From positions 1 to 64,000 of the forward strand of contig JAHCJQ010000003.1 in assembly GCA_026126215.1 (NCBI GenBank): 64,000 bases of DNA, read 5' to 3'. Every line of letters begins with the position of its first letter. The stretch's first letter is position 1. Shown in pieces: positions 54,001 to 62,583 of this stretch. Position numbers and translations under genes: made by a program. Source of the stretch: Alphaproteobacteria bacterium. Its GTDB lineage: Bacteria; Pseudomonadota; Alphaproteobacteria; Ferrovibrionales; Ferrovibrionaceae. The notes below the pieces were generated by a model. The model was not told the origin of the DNA. It saw only the letters and a list, made by a program, of their open reading frames with translations, and made no database searches.

Positions 54001-55398
54001 GCCAATGGCAGGGTCGATGGTCTGGCCGACCGGCCACTGGAACTGGATTTCGAGATACCGCTGCGTCTCTCGCTCCTCCCTTATGATGCCGGGCTGACGC
54101 GGCAGGCGGCGGTGCGGGGACGTCTGCGCGGTCCGCTTGATCTTGCCCTGCTATCACCGCTGCTCGCACCGGGCGAGGATCGGCTGACGGGCAGGGCGGA
54201 AGCCGATCTCGCCTTGCAGGGCAGCCTCGATCGGCCGCGCTTTTCTGGCCATCTGCGCCTGCGCGATGGGACCTATGAGAGTATCGTCACGGCAAGCAGC
54301 CTGTCGAACATCACTCTCGATCTGGCGGGCGATGGCGAGCGCCTGGGCGTGAGCGCATCGGCAGAGGATGGCGGCGGCGGCCGACTCAACCTGGAAGGGT
54401 CGCTTCATCCCCACCGCCCTGGCGTGCCTCTCAGCCTAGTGCTGCGCACCGAAGAGTTCTGGCTGGCGCGGCGCGACGATGCGCTCGTCAAGGCCGCTGC
54501 CGACCTTTCACTCGCCGGTGATCTGGAACGGTTGCGGCTGGCGGGGGAGTTGCGGGTCCTGCAAGCCGATATCTCGGTGCCGGAAAGGCTGCCGCCCTCT
54601 GTCGCGACGGTGGAGGTGATCGAGATCAATCGTCCCGGCCAGATGGGTCAGGCGGATGTTGGCCGGTCAGCCGCGCCCCCGCTCGCCCTGGAACTCGCGG
54701 TTGGCGTGAAGGCCCAGAACCGGGTCTTCGTCCGTGGCCGCGGTCTCGAATCGGAATGGGGCGGGGATCTGGCGTTGACGGGTACCGCCGCGCAGCCGGT
54801 CGTGACCGGCCGGCTCGGCGTCGTGCGCGGCCATGTCGATCTCCTCGGAAAACGGTTTGTGCTTCAGCGCGGCGCGATCCAGTTCCCTGGCGGTTCGACC
54901 ATCGACCCGCTGATCGATGCCCTGGCCGAGGTGGCGGGGCGCGACGTCACGGCCATCCTGAGCATCACAGGGAGTGTGGAGGAACCGCAGATCGCCATCT
55001 CCTCTCGACCGGAACTGCCACAGGACGAGATCCTGGCGCGCGTCATGTTCGGGCGGGGAACCGGCCAGCTCACCCCGCTGCAAGCCCTTCAGGTCGCGGA
55101 TTCGGCGGCGACGCTGACCGGCCGTGGTGGCGGCACGGGCGTGCTTGGGCGCCTGCGGCAGGCGGTCGGTCTTGACATGCTCGACGTGCAGTCGGGCGAG
55201 GAGGGCGTGCAGGATGCGAGGGTCAGCGCCGGAAAATACCTGACTGAGGACGTCCTGCTCAAGGTGGAGCAGGGGTTGACCGCGGCGAGCTCGCGTGTCG
55301 GCGTGGAGGTTGAACTTACGCCCAATATCAGTCTTGAGACCAAGGTGGGGCCGGACGCGACGTCGGAGATCGGCGTCAATTTCAAGATCGATTACTGA
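51043..55398 (+). CDS. tamB: Translocation and assembly module protein TamB
   Basis: Very large AsmA-like protein, 1451 residues, anchored in the inner membrane by one N-terminal helix (about residues 10-32) and spanning the periplasm as a long hydrophobic beta groove. Repeated beta-rich segments fill the length; the conserved TamB C-terminal domain (DUF490) is clear from about residue 1130, with VVRGHVDLLGKRF, LILSITGSVEEPQI-type text and the final EIGVNFKIDY. It forms a complex with TamA or moves phospholipids to the outer membrane. Cotranscribed with tamA. Confidence 0.94.
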   Translation: MSGRSRILLRSGLAVILLVPTVLAIVFAVAASDWGRARVADAANRVLADVGGFRISLAGIEEISLHRLQIGIVQIDEGERPLARLLRLDAQWNLRELLLGPVRLERIGVGTLEILGLPEGETDGGGAGSFVLPRPPVLPVRAIAVERLEVRPPVVDREMIYRLDATEVAGQRGEWTLALNLLPVETADDRLRLEVKLHPDTDRLALMLDLKEAKGGLLARLAGLPQAYGLSAGLAGEGTASDWRGRLAGEAGGLFRFETDIGLSLLAAPRITLNGRTFLLGDIPKELAEMMGPRIDHEGELVWRDRRLEVPRLIVATRSIDLGIQGSLAPDAQTIDMKGQARILDLGASLAGYRPGLSGALDIDFTLEGALLRPAARARIEGWSLDRESGISGEVDIDLTLSATRALTSGDGHEIALEASLRQVQGLPPAVGVLVGDQLRLRALLQTDTGFEALALTRLGIEVSALSAGGDGLFDRRSGQLAMGLKATIPELSRLNRTTGMMTRGRADGRVNLAGSLTPLALDLDLEVDLGEFAPAEPTLAALTGKRPVLRARGRFDEAAGLTLEKLSADLAEATLSGSGTFDPAGIARLSARVDLPRLNRLPALAEQQVSGAATIDVAIAGPLQAPRLEAALAGRDIVVRGMGIGRPRLQARVQGPFDRVTAEIDLDALVEDVPLALAASARRDDGGDLVFRLDQASFAVLRMSGQGRTALADGLTDGRFLLELQPGQSLPLPGGQTLAGELYLDVELAREGAGQRGNASLAGRALELRAADGAATRLGRIELTASASDVLRQPAARVEAALSEIRIGDIGIDEATALVVGTLREMDFRIETLGTAGEPFAAQLAGAGSLAENALTLRLSNLSGSFGTLQGRLEQPTTVEIAPGSQRLARTSLAVAGGRLAIEGAISPDEVSAMAELTDLPMAVLADLVGLPEMTGAGHLSLRIDGSPRAPGANANLRLAALRARNDMPPLEIVVRSMLANGRLDANGRVDGLADRPLELDFEIPLRLSLLPYDAGLTRQAAVRGRLRGPLDLALLSPLLAPGEDRLTGRAEADLALQGSLDRPRFSGHLRLRDGTYESIVTASSLSNITLDLAGDGERLGVSASAEDGGGGRLNLEGSLHPHRPGVPLSLVLRTEEFWLARRDDALVKAAADLSLAGDLERLRLAGELRVLQADISVPERLPPSVATVEVIEINRPGQMGQADVGRSAAPPLALELAVGVKAQNRVFVRGRGLESEWGGDLALTGTAAQPVVTGRLGVVRGHVDLLGKRFVLQRGAIQFPGGSTIDPLIDALAEVAGRDVTAILSITGSVEEPQIAISSRPELPQDEILARVMFGRGTGQLTPLQALQVADSAATLTGRGGGTGVLGRLRQAVGLDMLDVQSGEEGVQDARVSAGKYLTEDVLLKVEQGLTAASSRVGVEVELTPNISLETKVGPDATSEIGVNFKIDY

Positions 55399-55404
55399 AG
55401 GCCC

Positions 55405-56976
55405 TCAATCTCCCGGGGCGAGTCCGGTCCCGATGGCGGTGGAAGGAGCCGGGATGGCAAGCGGCGCGGCAATCGCGCGTCGCGCATGGGGGATCTCCAC
55501 GCGGACCCTCAGGCCGCCGGCTTCGCGGTTTTCCGCCCGCGCATCGCCTCCCATGGCGCGTGCGTTCTGGCGGACCAGCCAGAGGCCAAGGCCGAAATGG
55601 AGTTCATCGGCCGCCTCGGAGGGCCGGTAGCTGTAGTAGCGGTCGAAGATATGGGCGATGCGGTCCTCGGACACACCCGGTCCATCGTCCTCGACCGAGA
55701 TTACAAGCCTGCCGGAACCGCGGTCGTGACTGGCGACAACACGGACCATGCCGTCCTCCGGCGAGAAGCCAAGGGCGTTGTCGATGAGGTTTTCGACGAT
55801 GCTTTCGACCGCTCCGGCACGCCCTTCCGCGGCGAGGCGTTCCTCGATCTGGCTCTCGATGCGGCAGCCATGTTCGCGCGCGACCTCGTGAAAGCGCTCC
55901 ACAACCTCGCAGCAGATCCGCGTGACATCGACCGGATCGCGCGGCGGGTCGAGCATGTCGGCGGTGTTGCGGTCGAGCTGGCGCGCCGCCTGGATCAGTT
56001 CCATCAGGCGGTCGAGCGCGACATGCACGCCGGCGGCGGCCTGCATCGCCCGCGTGTCGGCCGGGTCGATCCTTCGCTCGATCGGCTCGAGCCACTGGCG
56101 CAGGACGCCGATCTGGTTCTTGAAGGCGTGCAGCACGTCCTCCGCATTGGAGCGGATGACCGCGGCGGCGCTGGCGAGTGTCTGCACCATGCTGTCGAGG
56201 TCGTTCGCCACTTGCTCAAGCTCCGGTACCGTCGTGTTGCCGGCAAACTTGACCGAGGTGCGACGCTCCTCGCGAATCTGCCGTGCCAGCGCGGCGAAGC
56301 CACGAAGGTTTCGCGCCATGCTGAGGACGAGCCCGACGATGATCAGCAGCGAGAGAACGTAGATGATGGCCGAGAAGCGGACCGCGCCCGATGTCCAGAA
56401 CGGCTCGCCCAGTCCTTCGATGCCGCGCGGGCCGAGCCGGCTGGACAGCACGAGTGCCCAGCATCCGCGTTGCGTATGCACGGGCGTCACCGCTGTGATC
56501 ATCTCGGATGGACTGTCGGGCATGTCGACGCGCAGGGCCAGCGGCAGGTTGCCATCGCAAGAAAGGCCGAGGCGCTGGAGCACGCCGCTGGAGGCGAGCA
56601 GCGCGCGTTCGGCCGCGACGTCGGAAGAGCTCACGGCCGGCGCCGAAGCGACGTAGAAGAAGCCGCCACCTGCTTCGGGCGCCGCCGGCTTGTAGAGCAG
56701 CTTCAGCGTAAGATAGTCCGATGCGTAGGGAGCGAGTTCCCGTCCGAGCTGGTAGTAAGGTGCCTCGTCGGCGCGTGCGAGCACAGGCTCGAGCGCGCGG
56801 CCGATGGCAAGACCATGTTCCCGCACCAGGCTGAGCAGCATTTCCTGCCGGCGGTCATGTTCGTTGTTCAGGTACTGATAGAGGATGACAGGCACGGAAA
56901 CAAAGACGGCGACCACAAGCAGCAGCCGTGCGCTGAAGGATCTCGCGATCCAGGACAGGCGTGCGGCGGCGTCCAA
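55405..56976 (-). CDS. Sensor histidine kinase
   Basis: Membrane kinase, 523 residues. Helices at about residues 15-35 and 205-225 frame a ~170-residue periplasmic sensor; a HAMP-like linker follows. The phospho-acceptor box is DVLHAFKNQIGVLRQ, not the common HELRTPL form. ATP-binding motifs are ENLIDNALGFS, DDGPGV and FGLGLWL. It starts with TTG immediately after the response-regulator stop (TGATTG); the next Met, at residue 46, would remove the first helix, so the TTG start is secure. GGGAG stands about 9 nt upstream. Confidence 0.9.
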   Translation of the reverse strand: MDAAARLSWIARSFSARLLLVVAVFVSVPVILYQYLNNEHDRRQEMLLSLVREHGLAIGRALEPVLARADEAPYYQLGRELAPYASDYLTLKLLYKPAAPEAGGGFFYVASAPAVSSSDVAAERALLASSGVLQRLGLSCDGNLPLALRVDMPDSPSEMITAVTPVHTQRGCWALVLSSRLGPRGIEGLGEPFWTSGAVRFSAIIYVLSLLIIVGLVLSMARNLRGFAALARQIREERRTSVKFAGNTTVPELEQVANDLDSMVQTLASAAAVIRSNAEDVLHAFKNQIGVLRQWLEPIERRIDPADTRAMQAAAGVHVALDRLMELIQAARQLDRNTADMLDPPRDPVDVTRICCEVVERFHEVAREHGCRIESQIEERLAAEGRAGAVESIVENLIDNALGFSPEDGMVRVVASHDRGSGRLVISVEDDGPGVSEDRIAHIFDRYYSYRPSEAADELHFGLGLWLVRQNARAMGGDARAENREAGGLRVRVEIPHARRAIAAPLAIPAPSTAIGTGLAPGD

Positions 56977-57789
56977 TCAGGGATCTCCCTCGCGCCACCT
57001 GTAGCCATAGCCGGCATAGTTCTCAAGCGCCGAGAACGAAGCGTCGAGCCCGCGGAACTTCTGGCGCAGCCGCATGACGATGGCGCGCACGTTCGTGCGG
57101 TAACCTTCCTCGCCGGCACCGGCGCGGAATCCGGGGCCGCGCAGCAGGCTGTAGATTTCGCGGTACGATACATCCCGGCCGGGACGGCCGGCGAGGTGGC
57201 GCACGATGACGAACTCGGAATGGGTCAGCGGGACTTCGCTGTCACGCCAGTAGGCGCGCGCGCCCTCTATCCGGAGAGGTCCGAGGACAAGCCGGTCGCT
57301 GTCCTTCCGCGCCGGCCCGTCGTTGGCCGGCGCCGCCTCGCCGACGGGCGATGCTCCATCGTCGGCGCTCTGGCGCGCCGCGGCTTCAATCCACTCGCCT
57401 TTTCGCTCCAATGCGATCCGCAGCCGATGCAGGATGATGCTGAAGCTCTTACTCTTGTCGACGAAGTCGAGCGCGCCGAGCGCGAGGCCCGCCTCCTCGT
57501 AAATCGGCTGGTTCATGCCGGTGAGGAACAGGACCCGGTGGCCATGACCGGCGGCACGCAGGCGCCGGAGCACTTCGGGCCCGTCGGGAGGCGGCATCTG
57601 CCAGTCCAGCAGGATGGCCGAGACCTGGTGGCCCTGTGAGAGGTACGCAAGCAGCGAATCGCCATCGGCGAAGCCGCGGGCACTGTAACCGGCATCCTCC
57701 AGGTTGCCGACAAGCGCCCGCAGGAACCATGGATCGTCGTCCACCGCGACGACCGGCATCGGTTGCGCCTTAAGGAGCGGCGCGGACAT
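56977..57789 (-). CDS. Response regulator, OmpR family
   Basis: 270 residues. Receiver domain has the acidic DDD near residue 17, the phospho-acceptor Asp in LLDWQMP, a Thr in FLTGM and the Lys in DKSKS. After a charged linker (about 130-170) the winged-helix DNA-binding domain runs from LGPLRIEGARAYW to GYGYRWREG. It is cotranslated with the kinase downstream and overlaps the lipoprotein gene upstream by 20 nt. Confidence 0.92.
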   Translation of the reverse strand: MSAPLLKAQPMPVVAVDDDPWFLRALVGNLEDAGYSARGFADGDSLLAYLSQGHQVSAILLDWQMPPPDGPEVLRRLRAAGHGHRVLFLTGMNQPIYEEAGLALGALDFVDKSKSFSIILHRLRIALERKGEWIEAAARQSADDGASPVGEAAPANDGPARKDSDRLVLGPLRIEGARAYWRDSEVPLTHSEFVIVRHLAGRPGRDVSYREIYSLLRGPGFRAGAGEEGYRTNVRAIVMRLRQKFRGLDASFSALENYAGYGYRWREGDP

Positions 57790-58285
57790 TGTCCAGACTC
57801 CTCAGGCAACGTTCGCGGCTGTCGCCCTCGCCGCGGGCATCGCGCGCTGCATAGTCGAGAATGAAGAAAGCATTGCGGGAAACATCGAAGAAGAACGAGA
57901 GTTCGAGTTCGCAGTCATGTCCTTTGTAGACCCAAAGTTTTGCGGGCCGGGCATCCTGCCGCGCTTCCGGCTCGCCGAGCAGGCCAAGGGTTTCGCTCTC
58001 GCTGAGACCGACCAGCCGTGGCGCCGGGGCTCCATCGGAAGGTTGTTCATAACCTGGCGATTGCTGTGCGTCGCTATCTGCCGGCGGGCGTGCCGCGATT
58101 TCGGTCCGGCGCGGCTTGCGCAGGGGTTTCGGCGGCGCCTGTAGCGCGGGCGAGACCTCCGGTTCCGGCAAGGCGGCGCGTGGATCCGCGCCTGGCGCGA
58201 TGGCACCGGTGCCATCTCCGGCGCAGCCGGAGAGAAGCGCGATGGTCGCGAACGCGATCCCTATGCCGGCCAGTCCTGCTTTCAT
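57770..58285 (-). CDS. Putative lipoprotein, first gene of a two-component operon
   Basis: 171 residues from the ATG at 58285. Signal peptide with lipobox LSGC (Cys at residue 20), a proline-rich linker (about 30-80), then a compact C-terminal domain with LVGLSESETLGLLGEPEARQD and LWVYKGHDCELELSFFFD, resembling small outer-membrane BamE/SmpA-like folds only in outline (weak). Its end overlaps the response-regulator start, so it is made with the two-component system and may feed signal to the kinase's periplasmic domain (inference). Confidence 0.75.
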   Translation of the reverse strand: MKAGLAGIGIAFATIALLSGCAGDGTGAIAPGADPRAALPEPEVSPALQAPPKPLRKPRRTEIAARPPADSDAQQSPGYEQPSDGAPAPRLVGLSESETLGLLGEPEARQDARPAKLWVYKGHDCELELSFFFDVSRNAFFILDYAARDARGEGDSRERCLRSLDNVRAAP

Positions 58286-58592
58286 GCCCGTCGCATCGTC
58301 GATTGGCCCTTCGGAGACCCTTCCACCGCCATTGCGTGCAGCCGGCCCGGAGCGAAACCTGTTGCGTCGATTAACCAACTTCTCCAAGCAACGCTAACAA
58401 TTCGTTAATGGCGTGACATCGGCGTGTGATCTTGTAGTGACAGCCCATTGGTCTCGGGCCGGCCGGTTCGCCGCGCCGCCACGGCTTGTGCCCAACTTCT
58501 CACAGGCCGATTCCCGAGACGCGGCCATAATGGGCATCGGCGGTTGATCGTTACTCAAGGTCCAATCACCGCACAAGCGAGGCGAAGCGATT
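58286..58592. other. 307-nt gap between divergent genes, with one CtrA-like half match
   Basis: No gene is supported here. The only notable signal is CTAA-N7-TTAA at 58394-58408, one mismatch from the alphaproteobacterial CtrA consensus TTAA-N7-TTAA, also readable as the dyad TAAC-N5-GTTA. I see no convincing sigma-70 promoter in either direction. Confidence 0.35.
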
Positions 58593-59168
58593 ATGCAATT
58601 GGCGGACGCAGCGATGCAATCGGCGATCATGGCCGGCGGAGGGAGGCGGACTTCTTTCCTCGCCGCAGCCCTGGTCTGCGTGGCGGTCATCGTCAGCGCC
58701 TCCCTCGGAGCAGAGGAAATGGGTCCGGCCAAGGGACAACGTTCCATGGATGGGGCCGGCACGACACATCCCGGATCGCCCTCCTTCGCGCTTTTCGGGC
58801 TGCCTGCCTCCATTGAAGAAGGCCGTTGCAGGCCCGTGAAGGCGGGAAACAACGATGCGAAGCTTCTGGCGGCACCAGATCGGCGCGGCGCGGCGCGAAC
58901 CGGACCGGCTGCGAAGCGCACGATGGCCGCGGTGGCCGATGCGGACGGCTACTGCGCCGCGCTGGCGCTCGAGTATGCACGTGATGGCGAGGAGATAAGC
59001 TGGGGCGGGCAGGGACGGGAAGTCCGGCTGACGCCAAACCGTTCGTACCGGGACCGGAGTGGACTGCATTGCCGGGAGTTCTGGCTGGATCATGCGGTCG
59101 AAGGGCAAGTCTCGCGGACGCAGACGCGGGCCTGCCGGATCGCCAGCAGGAGTTGGGTGCTGCAATGA
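58593..59168 (+). CDS. Putative envelope protein with RT0821/17-kDa surface-antigen-like C-terminus
   Basis: 191 residues. A hydrophobic segment at about residues 22-40 (FLAAALVCVAVIVSASLGAE) looks like a signal peptide behind a longer than usual N-region; ATGs at 58614 or 58629 would shorten it. The C-terminal third, with SWGGQGREVRLTPNRSYRD, HCREFW and TRACRIASRSWVL, resembles the C-terminal domain of the RT0821/Lpp0805 surface protein family. The middle is low-complexity. Its TGA overlaps the next small ORF's ATG. Confidence 0.6.
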   Translation: MQLADAAMQSAIMAGGGRRTSFLAAALVCVAVIVSASLGAEEMGPAKGQRSMDGAGTTHPGSPSFALFGLPASIEEGRCRPVKAGNNDAKLLAAPDRRGAARTGPAAKRTMAAVADADGYCAALALEYARDGEEISWGGQGREVRLTPNRSYRDRSGLHCREFWLDHAVEGQVSRTQTRACRIASRSWVLQ

Positions 59169-59404
59169 TGCGAGCGAATGCGGACCATACCAGGATTGCC
59201 GTCACGCTTCTTCACCACGCCCATGACCGGCGTGCAAACGGTGCTACGGCCCTCGTTGCAAAGGATGGCGAGGCCGCACCGTACGGGCGCTGGCAGCGGC
59301 ATTTCGAGGCAGTCTGGGCGCGGAATTCGCGCCTGAAAGAGGCGAGCGGCGGCGAACAGGCCGAGGGCGGGGCTGCCGTGATGATCCTGCGCCGCGCGGG
59401 ATGA
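59165..59404 (+). CDS. Small hypothetical protein, possibly translation-coupled
   Basis: 79 residues starting in an ATGA overlap with the preceding gene. It is charged, soluble and has no recognised domain; a GRWQRHFEAVWARNSRLKEA stretch is likely helical. The coupled start is the main argument that it is real; the frame could also be an artefact of high GC. Confidence 0.4.
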   Translation: MMRANADHTRIAVTLLHHAHDRRANGATALVAKDGEAAPYGRWQRHFEAVWARNSRLKEASGGEQAEGGAAVMILRRAG

Positions 59405-59411
59405 GAGGCGT

Positions 59412-59969
59412 TCAATCGCGCGGGGCGAACAGCTTGTCGATTTCTCCCTGGGCCATGGTCGCGCATTCGGGCGTCGCTTCTGTTCCTGCGACAAACCTGC
59501 CAGAACGCATCTCCACTTCACGGCCATTGACGATGGCTGCGGCCAGGGCGATGAGCGGGCGAACCGCCAGGGCTGTCTGATTTGCCTCCTGCGCAAGCCG
59601 CCCTCCCGCCACGCGGGTCAGCAGGGCAATGTCGCGGCACAGCCTGCGCGAAGCGACCCGGGTCACGAAGTCGAACGGTATCCGGTAGCGCTCCGGTGCG
59701 ATCTCATAGGCGATGCGAGCGATGTCCCCCATTGCCATGCTGCCCGCGCTGAAATGGCCGACATAGTCCTTCGGCCGCCAGGCGCCCAGTTCCTCAATCA
59801 GTTCCGGGGCATCGGGCAGCATCTCGACCAGCATCACCGCCTCGTTGAAGTGGTTGAGATAGTCGGTGGCGAGAAACGTCACCGGATTGATGTTGACCGC
59901 CGCCAATCGCGGCCGCAGGGCGGCGCGGCGCGCTTCCAGGTCCGCTGGGCGGTAGTCCGGGTGCGACAT
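59412..59969 (-). CDS. Conserved-looking hypothetical protein
   Basis: 185 residues from the ATG at 59969 (a GTG at 60005 is possible). No signal peptide or membrane helix. NPVTFLATDYLNHFNEAVMLVEMLPDAP is well structured and acidic-aromatic, followed by WRPKDYVGHF and a helical second half. I do not recognise the family. It stands alone between a plus-strand ORF and the divergent kinase gene. Confidence 0.65.
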   Translation of the reverse strand: MSHPDYRPADLEARRAALRPRLAAVNINPVTFLATDYLNHFNEAVMLVEMLPDAPELIEELGAWRPKDYVGHFSAGSMAMGDIARIAYEIAPERYRIPFDFVTRVASRRLCRDIALLTRVAGGRLAQEANQTALAVRPLIALAAAIVNGREVEMRSGRFVAGTEATPECATMAQGEIDKLFAPRD

Positions 59970-60056
59970 TTCGGTCTTGCATAGGGGTCGTTGCAACGTA
60001 ATCACTGATTGAGGAACGGGACGTCGGTTTGCGTGAGAAACGATAACGTCGAGTCG

Positions 60057-60085
60057 TTAACGGTGCCTTGTCCGGGGACTATACA
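60057..60085 (+). promoter_or_regulatory. Candidate promoter for the membrane histidine kinase
   Basis: TTAACG (60057-60062) and TATACA (60080-60085) are separated by 17 nt, about 107 nt before the kinase ATG. Confidence 0.35.
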
Positions 60086-60191
60086 ATTTCCCGGTTAATG
60101 ACGCTCGGGCGTACGGGCGGCGGAATTGCGGGTTGCAAGGCGCTGGCAGGTGCGCCTAGCTTTCAGGGTCGACGCTAACCTGGGCCAGTTG

Positions 60192-61694
60192 ATGGCATTT
60201 TCCCTGCCGACTGCGATAGGCGGCGCCTGCATAGCCACCCTCGTTCTGGCAGGCACGTTCCTGTATCTGTTCGCGACCCTGCGCCACCGCCAGTTTGCCT
60301 TCTGGGCGATGGCCTATCTCGGGATCGCCCTGGAGCATGCGATCGGCCTCGCCGATCGCGTAGTCGCCGCCGACCTTTCCGATCCGGGTCGGATCTTCGG
60401 CTGGTCGGCCGTTATCCTGTTCTGGTTCGGAACACGTCGCTTCGCCGGCCGTCCGGCCTATTGGCGCCTGCTCGGGGCGGTCGCCGTCCTGGTCGGCGGA
60501 TGGATCGCCGCAGCCGCGTGGCATTCTTTTGATCCCGTCATCCACAGCCTCCCGTCCTACTGGGCCTCGGCTGCCATCTTCTCCGTCATGGCGGCGGATT
60601 TCCTGCAAGGCGAGCGTGCCCGGCTGGGGATGCCCTATCGCTTCCTCGCCGCGCTGCTTCTGCTGCGCGCGGCCTATTTCCTCGCGGGGCCGTTCCTGCA
60701 TCTGGCCGATGGCGCCGTCGTGCCGGGGTTCGTCATTGCGATCATGACCGATCTCGCCCTTGGCTTCGTGCTGCTCGTCATCAGCCAGCGCGAGGCGCAG
60801 ATCCAGGTCGAGTATCTGGCAGACCGGCTGCGGGAGACGAACAGCCAGCTCGCGCGCCAGGCGACCGAGTTCGAGCGCATGGTCGAGGATTACCGGCTGC
60901 AGAAGCAGCAGGCGGAACTCGCCAACCGGGCAAAGACCGAGTTTCTCGCGAACATGAGCCACGAACTGCGCACGCCGCTCAACGCGATTATCGGTTTCTC
61001 GGAGATGCTGCAGGCCAAGTATTTCGGCGACCTGACCCCGAAACAGGAGGAGTATATCCGCGACATCCTGCAGAGCAGCCATCATCTGCTCTATGTGATC
61101 AACGACGTGCTCGACGTGGCGAAGATCGAGTCCGGCCAGAAGAATCTCGAACTGCGCAAGGTCCACCTGCCGACACTGGTGGAAGAGACCCTGCGCCTTG
61201 TATCGGTGCGCGCTGGCGAAAAAGGCGTGAGCCTGCGCCGGGAGCTTCCGACCTTCCTCCCGGTAATCCACGCGGACGCGCCGGCGCTCAAGCAGATCCT
61301 GCTCAATCTTCTCTCGAACGCGCTCAAGTTCACGCCTTCCGGCGGATCGGTAACGGTGGCGGCCCTGTCGGATGAAGCCGTGGTCGAGGTGGCGGTGGCC
61401 GATACCGGCATCGGCATCGACCGCGGCCAGCTTCCCCACATATTCGAGCCTTTCTGGCACGGCGAACGGGCGCATGTGAAACGCTATGAAGGCGCGGGTC
61501 TCGGCCTCGCCATCACGCGCCGGCTCGTCGAATTGCATGGCGGAGAGATTTGGGTCGAGAGCGAGAAGGGCATGGGCACGACCGTGCATTTCACCCTGCC
61601 GATCGGCCGAGGCGCCGAAACGCCCGACGGGCTGCCTGCCCGTGGTTCCGCGCAGGAAGACCTCAGTCGACCGGCGGCGGAGAATGGGCCTTGA
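60192..61694 (+). CDS. Membrane histidine kinase with seven-helix-type N-terminus
   Basis: 500 residues. About seven hydrophobic helices fill residues 5-205 with no sizeable periplasmic loop, suggesting a signal sensed in or near the membrane. A coiled-coil linker (about 208-255) leads to the HisKA box [20 protein letters not shown] and ATPase motifs [21 protein letters not shown] and [14 protein letters not shown]. No response regulator is adjacent, so it is an orphan kinase. The ATG at 60192 is preferred over an upstream TTG at 60126. Its 3' end overlaps the convergent LOG-family gene by 32 nt. Confidence 0.9.
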   Translation: MAFSLPTAIGGACIATLVLAGTFLYLFATLRHRQFAFWAMAYLGIALEHAIGLADRVVAADLSDPGRIFGWSAVILFWFGTRRFAGRPAYWRLLGAVAVLVGGWIAAAAWHSFDPVIHSLPSYWASAAIFSVMAADFLQGERARLGMPYRFLAALLLLRAAYFLAGPFLHLADGAVVPGFVIAIMTDLALGFVLLVISQREAQIQVEYLADRLRETNSQLARQATEFERMVEDYRLQKQQAELANRAKTEFLANMSHELRTPLNAIIGFSEMLQAKYFGDLTPKQEEYIRDILQSSHHLLYVINDVLDVAKIESGQKNLELRKVHLPTLVEETLRLVSVRAGEKGVSLRRELPTFLPVIHADAPALKQILLNLLSNALKFTPSGGSVTVAALSDEAVVEVAVADTGIGIDRGQLPHIFEPFWHGERAHVKRYEGAGLGLAITRRLVELHGGEIWVESEKGMGTTVHFTLPIGRGAETPDGLPARGSAQEDLSRPAAENGP

Positions 61695-62487
61695 GGCCCC
61701 GCGCCAGCATGGCCTGCCAAGCCTCCTCCGCGGTGTCGACGATGTCGAACAGTTTCAGGTCATGGGCAGCGATCATGTCCTGATCCAGCAAGTGCTGGAA
61801 ATTGACCGCCTTGCGCCAGTATTCCGTGCCCACCAGCACGATCGGAAGTGGTGGCGCCTTTCTCGTCTGCGTCAGCGTCAGCATCTCGAAGAGCTCGTCC
61901 ATGGTGCCGAAGCCGCCGGGGAACACGGCCAAGGCGTTGGCTCGCATGGCGAGATGCATCTTGCGCATGGCGAAGTAGTGGAACCGGAAGGTGAGGGCCG
62001 GAGTCGAATAGCTGTTCGGCCGCTGCTCCATCGGCAGGGTAATGTTGAAGCCGATACTCGGCGCGCCCACCTCGACCGCGCCGCGATTGGCCGCTTCCAT
62101 GATGCCGGGTCCCCCGCCGGTGGCGATGACATTGTCGTGGTGGCCATCGGGCGCATGCATCGCGCCGCCGCGTTCGGAAACAATGCGGGCGAACAGGCGG
62201 GCGGTCTCGTAATAATGGACATGCCGCGCCCGCCTTTGCGCGCTTGCGCGCTCGTCGGGCCCGCCGGCGGCGGCGAGCATCGCCTCGGCCTGTTCGGGCG
62301 AGGGGATGCGGGCGCTGCCGAATACCACGACGGTGGAGCGTATGCCCCATTGCCGAAGCAGGATCTCCGCCTTGGAATACTCGAGCGCGAAGCGGAGCCC
62401 GCGCAGTTCGTCGCTCAGCAGGAACTCGCGGTCCTCGACCGGCAGCAGATAGCTCGGCGAGGCCATCTGGGCCTTGCTGTCGTTCAT
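61663..62487 (-). CDS. LOG family protein (Rossmann-fold nucleotide-binding, lysine decarboxylase-like)
   Basis: 274 residues of the TIGR00730/LOG family. The diagnostic PGGFGTMDE motif and [16 protein letters not shown] are intact. Family members hydrolyse nucleoside monophosphates such as cytokinin ribotides, releasing the base and ribose-5-phosphate; despite an old annotation they are not lysine decarboxylases. This is the longer form with an N-terminal extension of about 50 residues. AGGAG precedes the ATG. Confidence 0.9.
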   Translation of the reverse strand: MNDSKAQMASPSYLLPVEDREFLLSDELRGLRFALEYSKAEILLRQWGIRSTVVVFGSARIPSPEQAEAMLAAAGGPDERASAQRRARHVHYYETARLFARIVSERGGAMHAPDGHHDNVIATGGGPGIMEAANRGAVEVGAPSIGFNITLPMEQRPNSYSTPALTFRFHYFAMRKMHLAMRANALAVFPGGFGTMDELFEMLTLTQTRKAPPLPIVLVGTEYWRKAVNFQHLLDQDMIAAHDLKLFDIVDTAEEAWQAMLARGLKAHSPPPVD

Positions 62488-62583
62488 TCAACTCTCCTGA
62501 CTTGACGCAATGTAAATCATGCTCTTCATCGCCGCGCACGGCGAGGGAGTATTATCGGCGAGCAGGCCGGTTGGTGAAGTATT

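Noticed and set aside
55486-57639. 717-codon open frame on the plus strand opposite the kinase and regulator
   Set aside because: It mirrors genes with complete kinase and receiver motifs; its own translation shows no domain or signal.
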